From Pseudomonas khorasanensis (GTDB lineage: Bacteria > Pseudomonadota > Gammaproteobacteria > Pseudomonadales > Pseudomonadaceae): 64,000 nt of DNA. The position numbers were made by a program, and so were the translations under genes. The stretch is from positions 62,001 through 126,000 of the forward strand of contig NZ_JABWQP020000013.1 in the NCBI RefSeq assembly GCF_014268505.2. The letters run 5' to 3'. Within the stretch, counting starts at the first letter, position 1; each line of letters opens with the position of its first letter. Of this stretch, positions 16,294 through 23,963 are shown piece after piece. The notes under the pieces are model-generated. The model ran no database searches, had not been told where the DNA came from, and saw only the letters and a program-made list of their open reading frames with translations.

Positions 16294-18888
16294 ATGAACA
16301 CACAATTTCGCAAAACGCTGCCCGGCAGCCCTCTGGATTATTTCGACGCCCGCGCGGCAGTCGAGGCGATCCAGCCTGGCAGCTACGACACCCTGCCGTA
16401 CACCTCTCGCGTATTGGCGGAAAACCTCGTGCGTCGCTGCGATCCGGCGACGCTGACCGATTCGCTCAAGCAGTTGATCGAGCGCAGGCGCGACCTCGAC
16501 TTTCCGTGGTTCCCGGCGCGTGTGGTTTGCCATGACATTCTCGGCCAGACCGCGTTGGTTGACCTCGCCGGTTTGCGCGATGCCATCGCGTTGCAGGGCG
16601 GCGACCCGGCGCAAGTGAACCCGGTGGTGCCGACGCAATTGATCGTCGATCACTCGCTGGCCGTCGAGGCGGGCGGTTTTGATGCCCAGGCTTTCGAGAA
16701 AAACCGCGCCATTGAAGACCGGCGCAACGAAGACCGTTTCCACTTCATCAACTGGACCAAAAAAGCCTTCAAGAACGTTGATGTGATTCCGCCGGGCAAC
16801 GGCATCATGCACCAGATCAACCTGGAGAAAATGTCTCCGGTGATCCAGGTGCGCGACGGTGTAGCCTTTCCGGATACCTGCGTCGGCACCGACAGCCACA
16901 CCCCGCACGTTGATGCCCTGGGCGTCATCGCCATCGGCGTCGGTGGTCTTGAGGCCGAGAGCGTCATGCTTGGTCGTGCCTCGTGGATGCGCCTGCCGGA
17001 GAGCGTCGGCGTCGAGCTGACCGGCAAGCTGCAGCCTGGTATCACCGCCACCGACATGGTGCTGGCGCTGACCGAATACCTGCGCAAACAGAAAGTCGTC
17101 GGCGCATGGCTGGAGTTCTTCGGCGAAGGCGCCGCTGCGCTGACCCTTGGCGACCGCGCGACCATCTCCAACATGGCCCCGGAATACGGCGCCACGGCCG
17201 CGATGTTCTACATCGATCAGCAAACGATTGATTACCTGAAGCTCACCGGTCGTGAAGATCAGCAGGTCCAACTGGTCGAGCAATACGCCAAACTCACCGG
17301 TTTGTGGGCCGACAGCCTCAAGGGCGCGCAATACGAGCGCGGCCTGACCTTCGATCTGTCGTCGGTGGTGCGCAACATGGCCGGGCCGAGCAACCCGCAT
17401 GCCCGCGTCGCGGTGGCGGATCTGGCCGCCAAAGGTATCTCCGGCCAGTGGGATGACGTGCCGGGGCAGATGCCGGACGGCGCGGTGATCATCGCCGCCA
17501 TTACCAGCTGCACCAATACCAGCAACCCGCGCAACGTCATCGCCGCCGGTCTGCTGGCGCGCAATGCCAACAAGCTCGGCCTGACCCGCAAACCATGGGT
17601 CAAGTCCTCGCTGGCGCCGGGTTCGAAAACCGTGGCGCTGTACCTCGATGAGGCGGGTTTGACCACCGAACTGGAACAGCTCGGGTTCGGTGTCGTGGCG
17701 TTTGCCTGCACCACCTGCAACGGCATGTCTGGCGCGCTCGACCCGGTGATCCAGCAAGAGATCATCGACCGCGATCTTTACGCCACCGCCGTGTTGTCGG
17801 GCAACCGCAACTTCGACGGCCGCATTCACCCATACGCCAAACAGGCGTTCCTCGCTTCGCCGCCACTGGTGGTCGCGTACGCCATCGCCGGCACCATCCG
17901 TTTCGATATCGAAAAGGACGTGCTGGGTGTGGTCGATGGCCAGGAAATCCGCCTCAAGGACATCTGGCCGAGCGACGAAGAAATCGACGCGGTGGTGAAG
18001 TCTTCGGTCAAGCCGGAGCAGTTCCGCCAGGTCTATATTCCGATGTTCGCCGTGCATGAAGACACCGGCCCGAAAGTCACGCCGCTGTACGAATGGCGCG
18101 AGATGAGCACCTACATCCGCCGTCCGCCTTACTGGGAAGGCGCACTGGCTGGTGCACGTCCGCTCAAGGGCATGCGCCCGCTGGCGGTGCTGCCGGACAA
18201 CATCACCACCGATCACCTGTCGCCGTCCAACGCGATCATGCTGGACAGCGCAGCCGGCGAATACCTGGCGAAAATGGGCTTGCCGGAGGAAGACTTCAAC
18301 TCCTACGCCACCCACCGTGGCGACCACTTGACCGCGCAACGCGCAACGTTCGCCAACCCGAAACTGTTCAACGAAATGGTCGTGGAAAACGGCCAGGTCA
18401 AACAGGGCTCGCTGGCCCGTGTCGAGCCGGAAGGCAAAGTGATGCGCATGTGGGAAGCCATCGAAACCTACATGGCGCGCAAGCAGCCGCTGATCATCAT
18501 TGCCGGCGCCGATTACGGTCAGGGTTCCTCCCGCGACTGGGCGGCAAAAGGCGTGCGCCTGGCGGGCGTGGAAGCGATTGCCGCTGAAGGCTTTGAACGC
18601 ATCCACCGCACCAACCTGGTGGGCATGGGCGTGTTGCCTCTGGAGTTCAAGCCGGGCACTGACCGCAAGACGCTGGGCATCGACGGCAGCGAAACCTATG
18701 ACGTCATCGGCGCGCGCACACCGCGCGCCGATCTGACGCTGGTGATCCATCGCAAAAGTGGCGAGCGCGTTGAAGTGCCGGTCACTTGCCGTCTCGATAC
18801 CGCTGAAGAAGTGTCGATCTACGAGGCTGGCGGCGTGTTGCAGCGCTTCGCTCAGGACTTCCTCGAAGGGTCGGCGGTGGCTGTTTAA
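16294..18888 (+). CDS. acnD: Fe/S-dependent 2-methylcitrate dehydratase (AcnD)
   Basis: An aconitase-family enzyme of 864 residues that dehydrates 2-methylcitrate to a 2-methylaconitate isomer. The [4Fe-4S] ligands are the Cys of ITSCTNTSNP and the two Cys of ACTTCNGMSG. The swivel-domain motif is GADYGQGSSRDWAAKG, with the substrate-binding Ser and Arg. It works with PrpF, encoded next, which isomerises the product so that a standard aconitase can finish the step. The length is that of AcnD rather than AcnB. Confidence 0.95.
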   Translation: MNTQFRKTLPGSPLDYFDARAAVEAIQPGSYDTLPYTSRVLAENLVRRCDPATLTDSLKQLIERRRDLDFPWFPARVVCHDILGQTALVDLAGLRDAIALQGGDPAQVNPVVPTQLIVDHSLAVEAGGFDAQAFEKNRAIEDRRNEDRFHFINWTKKAFKNVDVIPPGNGIMHQINLEKMSPVIQVRDGVAFPDTCVGTDSHTPHVDALGVIAIGVGGLEAESVMLGRASWMRLPESVGVELTGKLQPGITATDMVLALTEYLRKQKVVGAWLEFFGEGAAALTLGDRATISNMAPEYGATAAMFYIDQQTIDYLKLTGREDQQVQLVEQYAKLTGLWADSLKGAQYERGLTFDLSSVVRNMAGPSNPHARVAVADLAAKGISGQWDDVPGQMPDGAVIIAAITSCTNTSNPRNVIAAGLLARNANKLGLTRKPWVKSSLAPGSKTVALYLDEAGLTTELEQLGFGVVAFACTTCNGMSGALDPVIQQEIIDRDLYATAVLSGNRNFDGRIHPYAKQAFLASPPLVVAYAIAGTIRFDIEKDVLGVVDGQEIRLKDIWPSDEEIDAVVKSSVKPEQFRQVYIPMFAVHEDTGPKVTPLYEWREMSTYIRRPPYWEGALAGARPLKGMRPLAVLPDNITTDHLSPSNAIMLDSAAGEYLAKMGLPEEDFNSYATHRGDHLTAQRATFANPKLFNEMVVENGQVKQGSLARVEPEGKVMRMWEAIETYMARKQPLIIIAGADYGQGSSRDWAAKGVRLAGVEAIAAEGFERIHRTNLVGMGVLPLEFKPGTDRKTLGIDGSETYDVIGARTPRADLTLVIHRKSGERVEVPVTCRLDTAEEVSIYEAGGVLQRFAQDFLEGSAVAV

Positions 18889-18900
18889 TCAACTGATGGG

Positions 18901-18924
18901 GGCATGGGATTTCAGTCCCATGCC
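18901..18924 (+). promoter_or_regulatory. Perfect 9-bp hairpin in the acnD-prpF gap
   Basis: GGCATGGGA and TCCCATGCC pair around TTTCAG, ending 16 bases before the prpF start codon. There is no T-run, so it is not a terminator; it may tune stability or translation of the prpF end of the message. Confidence 0.5.
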
Positions 18925-18940
18925 TTCGGTAAGGAGCATC

Positions 18941-20143
18941 ATGGCTCACGCATCACAGATCGCCCCTCAAATTAAAATCGCCGCCACCTACATGCGCGGC
19001 GGCACCAGCAAAGGCGTGTTTTTCAGCCTCACGGATTTGCCTGAAGCTGCTCAGGTTCCCGGCCCGGCCCGTGACGCATTGCTGCTGCGCGTGATCGGCA
19101 GTCCGGACCCGTACGACAAGCAAATCGACGGCATGGGCGGCGCCACGTCCAGCACCAGCAAAACCGTGATCCTCTCGAAAAGCACCCGGGCCGACCACGA
19201 CGTCGATTACCTGTTCGGGCAGGTGTCCATCGACAAGCCGTTTGTGGACTGGAGTGGTAACTGCGGCAACCTGTCGGCGGCGGTCGGTTCGTTTGCCATC
19301 AGCAACGGACTCGTCGACGCCAGCCGCATTCCGCACAACGGAGTCGCCGTGGTGCGGGTCTGGCAGGCCAACATCGGCAAGACCATCATCGCCCATGTGC
19401 CGATCACCAACGGTGAGGTGCAGGAAACCGGCGATTTCGAACTCGACGGCGTGACGTTTCCCGCCGCCGAAGTGCAAGTGGAATTCATGGACCCGGCGGC
19501 AGAAGAAGAGGGCGGCGGTGGCTCGATGTTCCCGACCGGCAACCTGGTCGATGAACTGGAAGTGCCCGGTGTCGGTACGTTCAAGGCGACCATGATCAAC
19601 GCGGGTATCCCGACGATTTTCGTCAATGCCGAAGACATCGGCTACACCGGCACCGAGCTGCAGGGTGCGATCAACGGCGATCCGAAAGCACTGCTGATGT
19701 TCGAAACCATTCGAGCGTACGGCGCGCTGCGGATGGGGTTGATTTCGAATCTGGAAGAAGCGGCCAAACGGCAGCACACGCCGAAAGTCGCGTTTGTCGC
19801 CAGGCCTGCGGATTACGTGTCTTCCAGCGGCAAAGCGGTTGCCGCGGCTGACGTTGATCTGCTGGTGCGAGCACTGTCGATGGGCAAGCTGCATCACGCC
19901 ATGATGGGCACGGCGGCGGTGGCCATTGGCACGGCGGCGGCGATTTCCGGGACGCTGGTGAATCTGGCGGCGGGTGGCGTCGAGCGCAATGCCGTGCGCT
20001 TTGGGCACCCGTCAGGGACGTTGCGCGTAGGCGCTGAAGCCACCTTCGAAAACGGCGAGTGGGTGGTGAAAAAAGCCATCATGAGCCGCAGCGCGCGGGT
20101 GCTGATGGAAGGCTTCGTCCGCGTTCCCGGCGACTCTTTCTGA
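18941..20143 (+). CDS. prpF: 2-methylaconitate cis-trans isomerase
   Basis: A 400-residue PrpF-family isomerase of the diaminopimelate-epimerase fold; it converts the AcnD product into the isomer used by aconitase. Family motifs are MRGGTSKGVFF near residue 20, DWSGNCGNLSAAVG near 105 and RFGHPSGTLRVGAE near the end. The ATG at 18941 follows AAGGAG; the longer open frame overlaps acnD and was not used. In most relatives prpD follows directly; here an IS110 element lies between them. Confidence 0.94.
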   Translation: MAHASQIAPQIKIAATYMRGGTSKGVFFSLTDLPEAAQVPGPARDALLLRVIGSPDPYDKQIDGMGGATSSTSKTVILSKSTRADHDVDYLFGQVSIDKPFVDWSGNCGNLSAAVGSFAISNGLVDASRIPHNGVAVVRVWQANIGKTIIAHVPITNGEVQETGDFELDGVTFPAAEVQVEFMDPAAEEEGGGGSMFPTGNLVDELEVPGVGTFKATMINAGIPTIFVNAEDIGYTGTELQGAINGDPKALLMFETIRAYGALRMGLISNLEEAAKRQHTPKVAFVARPADYVSSSGKAVAAADVDLLVRALSMGKLHHAMMGTAAVAIGTAAAISGTLVNLAAGGVERNAVRFGHPSGTLRVGAEATFENGEWVVKKAIMSRSARVLMEGFVRVPGDSF

Positions 20144-20159
20144 CCCAACACACCACCAG

Positions 20160-20221
20160 GTAGGAGCTGCCGAAGGCTGCGATCTTTCAGGATCAAAAGA
20201 TCGCAGCCTTCGGCAGCTCCT
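20160..20221. repeat. Type-B REP palindrome split by the IS110 element
   Basis: GTAGGAGCTGCCGAAGGCTG and its complement form a near-perfect stem around a short centre. The right arm stops at GGCAGCTCCT; the expected ACAGG continuation is found at 21450-21454 on the other side of the insertion sequence. Joining the two restores the usual REP sequence. Confidence 0.85.
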
Positions 20222-20230
20222 TGTATCTCG

Positions 20231-20460
20231 ACTAACGCTCCGTCAGGAGCGATAGTTCTCGACTGATCATCGAGGGAGGGACTTGGAAGCCGCGCAGCTC
20301 CTTAGGCTTGTTGCCTGTGACGTAGATCGTGCTCCAGCCCTCCACACTCACTCGTACAGTTCGCACGGTATCTTGGGCCCGCCTCCGGCGAGAGCCCGCA
20401 TTCGCAAGGTTGGACAGAGTGACGTGATGATCACAACAGGGAACAAGTGGAGAAACGATC
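20231..20460 (+). ncRNA. Candidate bridge RNA of the IS110 element
   Basis: The non-coding left end folds into hairpins CGCTCC-GTCA-GGAGCG (20236-20251) and CTCGA-N7-TCGAG (20258-20274). Three segments match what known IS110 bridge RNAs carry. GCAGCTCCT at 20294-20302 equals the left target plus CT core. CCTGT at 20314-20318 is complementary to the right target ACAGG. ACGGTATCT at 20365-20373 equals the element's right end plus CT core. A clear segment complementary to the left end just after the core (TGTAT) was not found. Exact RNA ends are unknown. Confidence 0.6.
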
Positions 20461-21432
20461 ATGTCCGGTTTCGTTGGCGTCGACATCGCAAAAAACACCT
20501 TTGATATCGCTACACACCTGCCCAACGGCAAGCACAAAACCAAGGCCAAACTGGCCAACGATCCAAAGGGCTTCAAAGAGTTTGAGGCTTGGCTAGACAA
20601 AAACGTCGAGCGTTCGGCCCTGATCGTGATGGAAGCCACCAGCGTCTACCACTTGGAGCTTGCCGAGTTCGTTTACAACAAAGGCTTCCGGGTCTGCGTG
20701 GTGAACCCGGCTACGACCAAAGCGTACGCTGACAGCGAACTTCGCCGGATCAAGACCGATAAAAGCGATGCGAAACTGATCGCCGACTTCGCTCGGGAAA
20801 AGGATCAAAAGCTTCGGCCATGGGCGCCTGAGCCGCTGAAATATCGCCAGTTGAAAGCAATGGTGCGCCGCCTGGATGACCTTCAGGAAATGGAACAAAT
20901 GGAGCTTAATCGTCTGGACGTTTCCGACGAAAAGGTCAAAGACTCGATCAACTCCGTTCTGCGCCATATCGAAAAAGAGATCGTAGAAACGCATAAGGCG
21001 ATCAAAAAACACATCGATGACGACCCGGATATGCGTCAGATGCGGGATCTGATCGTAACCATCGACGGCATCGGACAAAAAACGCTTGAGCGATTGCTGG
21101 CCGAACTGGGTGACTTGCGCAAATACAGTGATCCTCGCCAACTGGTCGCTGCTGCGGGGCTCAATCCAAAGCTGCAGGAATCAGGAAAGTTCAAAGGTCA
21201 TACCCTGATCTCAAGAGTAGGGTCAGCACGGCTGCGTGCAGGCCTTTACATGCCTGGCATGGTGGCGTTGAAACACAATAAGGCGATCAAGGCGATGAAA
21301 GAGCGCCTGGAGGCCAACGGCAAAGCCCCCAAGCAGATCATCTGCGCGGCAATGCGCAAGCTGCTGCACTTCGTTTACGGAGTGCTCAAGTCAGGACTGC
21401 CATATGACCCGAAACTTGCGCTTGCCCGGTGA
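20461..21432 (+). CDS. IS110-family transposase (DEDD recombinase)
   Basis: A 323-residue IS110 transposase. The N-terminal RuvC-like domain shows FVGVDIAKNTFD (first Asp), VMEATSVYH (Glu) and the RRIKTDKSDAKLIADFA segment with the last two Asp. A coiled linker (about 130-190) follows, then the C-terminal Tnp domain with TIDGIGQKTLERLLAELGD and GLNPKLQESGKFKGHTLIS, the region holding the family's catalytic serine. The gene is intact, so the element may be active. It reads in the same direction as prpF and prpD. Confidence 0.95.
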   Translation: MSGFVGVDIAKNTFDIATHLPNGKHKTKAKLANDPKGFKEFEAWLDKNVERSALIVMEATSVYHLELAEFVYNKGFRVCVVNPATTKAYADSELRRIKTDKSDAKLIADFAREKDQKLRPWAPEPLKYRQLKAMVRRLDDLQEMEQMELNRLDVSDEKVKDSINSVLRHIEKEIVETHKAIKKHIDDDPDMRQMRDLIVTIDGIGQKTLERLLAELGDLRKYSDPRQLVAAAGLNPKLQESGKFKGHTLISRVGSARLRAGLYMPGMVALKHNKAIKAMKERLEANGKAPKQIICAAMRKLLHFVYGVLKSGLPYDPKLALAR

Positions 21433-21466
21433 GGCTTAAGACGGTATCTACAGGAGTGAATCGAAC

Positions 21467-22951
21467 ATGAGCGCCAACGTCGACCTGAACAACCGTCCCG
21501 ACTACGACATCGTCCTGCAGGACATTGCCGATTACGTCCTCACCTTCAAAGCCGAATCCGCCGAAGCCCTCGACACCGCCCGCAACTGCCTGATGGACAC
21601 GTTGGGCTGCGGCTTGCTGGCGCTGCGTTTTCCTGAATGCACCAAGCACTTGGGGCCCATTGTCGAAGGCACCGTGGTGCCGTTCGGCGCTCGGGTTCCC
21701 GGCACGCCGTATCGTCTGGATCCGGTCAAGGCTGCCTGGGACATCGGCTGCATTGTCCGCTGGCTCGACTACAACGACACTTGGCTCGCCGCTGAATGGG
21801 GGCATCCTTCGGACAACCTCGGCGGGATTCTTGCGGTCGCGGATCACCTGTCGCAAAAGCGCCTGGCCAGTGGCGAAGCGCCGCTGACGGTGCGCGATGT
21901 GCTGGAAGCGATGATCATGGCGCACGAGATTCAAGGCGTGATTGCCTTGGAAAACTCTTTCAACCGCGTAGGACTCGACCACGTCATTCTGGTGAAAGTC
22001 GCCTCGACCGCCGTCACTGCCAAACTCATGGGCGCCAATCGCGAGCAGCTTTTATCGGCGTTGTCCCACGCGTTCGCCGATGGACAGGCACTGCGTACCT
22101 ATCGCCATGCGCCAAACGCCGGCTCACGAAAGTCCTGGGCAGCGGGCGACGCGACCAGTCGTGGCGTGCGTCTGGCCGACATCGCGATGCGCGGCGAGAT
22201 GGGCATTCCCGGTGTGCTGAGCGCGAAACAGTGGGGCTTCTACGACGTGTCGTTCAGTCACACCAACAACGATCTGGCACTGAAACCCGACGATAAACGC
22301 GCCTTCAGTTTTTCACGGCCGTTCGGCAGCTACGTGATGGAAAACGTGCTGTTCAAAATCAGCTTCCCGGCAGAGTTCCACGCGCAAACGGCGTGCGAAG
22401 CGGCGGTGGCCCTGCATCCACAGGTGCGCAATCGCCTGCATGAAATCGACCGCATCGTCATCACCACTCACGAATCGGCGATCCGCATCATTTCCAAGGT
22501 CGGGCCGCTGGCCAACGCCGCTGACCGCGACCATTGCCTTCAATACATGACCGCTGTACCGCTGGCGTTCGGCAATCTGATTGCCGAGCACTACGAGGAT
22601 GATTTCCACAAGGCGCACCCGATCATTGATGTGCTGCGCGACAAAATGGTCATCGTCGAAGAGCCGCGTTACACCCGTGAATACCTGGAGGCTGACAAGC
22701 GCTCGATTGCCAACGCCGTGCAGGTTCTCTTCAAGGACGGCAGCAGCACCGACAACGTCGTCGTGGAATACCCGATCGGCCATCGTCGCCGCCGTGCGGA
22801 CGGCATTCCGCTGCTCGAGGACAAGTTCAAAGCCAATCTGGCGACGCGCTTCACCGCCCTGCGCGGCGGGGAAATCTTTGATCTATGCAAGGATCTGGCG
22901 CGGCTTGAAGCGACGCCGGTCAATCGCTTTGTCGATCTATGGGCCATCTGA
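21467..22951 (+). CDS. prpD: 2-methylcitrate dehydratase (MmgE/PrpD family)
   Basis: A full-length 494-residue PrpD that dehydrates 2-methylcitrate without a Fe-S cluster. Typical segments are LMDTLGCGLLAL near residue 43, RWLDYNDTWLAAEWGHPSDNLG near 108, and AGSRKSWAAGDATSRGVRLA near 220. The Shine-Dalgarno AGGAG (21452-21456) lies directly beyond the IS right end, so the insertion leaves translation signals intact but separates prpD from prpF by 1.2 kb. Both the AcnD-PrpF route and PrpD are present. The last 32 bases overlap the 3' end of the opposing EamA gene. Confidence 0.95.
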   Translation: MSANVDLNNRPDYDIVLQDIADYVLTFKAESAEALDTARNCLMDTLGCGLLALRFPECTKHLGPIVEGTVVPFGARVPGTPYRLDPVKAAWDIGCIVRWLDYNDTWLAAEWGHPSDNLGGILAVADHLSQKRLASGEAPLTVRDVLEAMIMAHEIQGVIALENSFNRVGLDHVILVKVASTAVTAKLMGANREQLLSALSHAFADGQALRTYRHAPNAGSRKSWAAGDATSRGVRLADIAMRGEMGIPGVLSAKQWGFYDVSFSHTNNDLALKPDDKRAFSFSRPFGSYVMENVLFKISFPAEFHAQTACEAAVALHPQVRNRLHEIDRIVITTHESAIRIISKVGPLANAADRDHCLQYMTAVPLAFGNLIAEHYEDDFHKAHPIIDVLRDKMVIVEEPRYTREYLEADKRSIANAVQVLFKDGSSTDNVVVEYPIGHRRRRADGIPLLEDKFKANLATRFTALRGGEIFDLCKDLARLEATPVNRFVDLWAI

Positions 22952-23873
22952 ACCATTTTTCAAACGGCAACTTGGTGATCGCAAAACCGCTCAACAGTAT
23001 CGCCGAATAGATCATCAACTCCTTTGAGAGCGCCTGGCCTTCGTACCAGGCGCCGATGATCACAGCGAATACCGGAAAAATGATAAACACGAACGACAGA
23101 ATGATCGGGCTCAAGCGTTTAAGCAGCAGAAAATAAACGATAAATCCGCCCACCGATGCCACCAGCCCGAGATAGAGCAGGGCGCCCCATGAGCGCGCGG
23201 TCACGTTCTGAAACTGTGGCGCTTCGAGGCTTAGTCCGACAATTAATAACAGCACCCCGGCGATGCCGATCGGCAAGGTGTTATAGGTGATCACGCTGAT
23301 CGCGCTGCCGTGCTTTTTAGTCACCACGTAACACAGCGCGTGCATTACGGCTGCACCGAGAATCGCCAGCACGCCGAGCCATTCGGCTTTATCCACAAGC
23401 AAACCCTGGCTACGGATAATCATGAACAGACTGCCGAAACCAATGGCAATGCCGAGTACCTGCGAAGGGTAGATTCTCTCGCGCAGAAACAACGCAGAGA
23501 ACACCAGGATAAACACCGGCATGCAGCTGAACAGCAGCGCCGTCAGGCCCGACGACACGTGGATTTCGCCGTAGTTGAGCAGGTAGTAGGGCACGCTGAA
23601 GTACGACAGCGTGACGAACACAAAGAACCAGCGACTTTGCCGAGGAAACAGCAAAGGCTCTCTTCGCAACAGCGCGAAACTGAGGAACAGCGGGAAGGCA
23701 ATCAAAAAGCGCAGGCCCGCCGCGGTAAGTGGCGGCACGCTTTCAATCGCGATCTTGATTCCCAGCCACGTAGTGCCCCAGCTCAGGCAAACGATGAGAA
23801 ACAGCAGGCTGGTGACAAATCCGGCGAGCCTGGGCTTGGTCATGCTGATTGGCGTGCTGACAGTGGTCGACAT
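22920..23873 (-). CDS. EamA/DMT-family transporter
   Basis: A 317-residue inner-membrane protein with ten hydrophobic segments arranged as two EamA repeats. The first begins LIVCLSWGTTWLGIKIAIESVPP, and the second begins LAILGAAVMHALCYVVTKKHG. The family exports amino acids, nucleosides or other metabolites. The gene is divergent from a MocR-type regulator, a common pairing for exporters controlled by a PLP-binding regulator. Its 3' end overlaps the prpD 3' end by 32 bases, which is unusual and suggests antisense contact of the two transcripts. Confidence 0.88.
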   Translation of the reverse strand: MSTTVSTPISMTKPRLAGFVTSLLFLIVCLSWGTTWLGIKIAIESVPPLTAAGLRFLIAFPLFLSFALLRREPLLFPRQSRWFFVFVTLSYFSVPYYLLNYGEIHVSSGLTALLFSCMPVFILVFSALFLRERIYPSQVLGIAIGFGSLFMIIRSQGLLVDKAEWLGVLAILGAAVMHALCYVVTKKHGSAISVITYNTLPIGIAGVLLLIVGLSLEAPQFQNVTARSWGALLYLGLVASVGGFIVYFLLLKRLSPIILSFVFIIFPVFAVIIGAWYEGQALSKELMIYSAILLSGFAITKLPFEKWFRWPIDRQSD

Positions 23874-23963
23874 GGCGCGTGCTCCCGGCGTTCGAATTGA
23901 CCGCTTTGTTGAAAAGGTTTATGTCTGATTGAACCTGTTTTCAGCACGCTATTCGGGGCGACA

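Larger units (their letters stand above)
20222..21447 (+). mobile_element. IS110-family insertion sequence in a REP, between prpF and prpD
   Basis: The element is 1226 bases long and is flanked by CT on both sides (20220-20221 and 21448-21449). There is no terminal inverted repeat and no longer target duplication, as is normal for IS110. It holds one transposase gene in the operon's direction, preceded by about 239 non-coding bases and followed by only 15. This long left end with a short right end is the IS110-group layout, where the bridge RNA lies upstream of the gene. The boundary is deduced from reconstruction of the interrupted REP and from matches inside the left end. Confidence 0.85.

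Noticed and set aside
16027..18750. A 907-codon open frame on the minus strand
   Set aside because: It is antisense to acnD and reads through a REP pair; no domain is recognisable and composition is that of a shadow frame.
20223..21449. GTATCT at both ends of the IS110 element as a 6-base target duplication
   Set aside because: GTATCT at 20223 lies inside the element if the REP is reconstructed. The CT-core model explains the REP continuation on the right and the RNA matches; the GTATCT reading explains neither.
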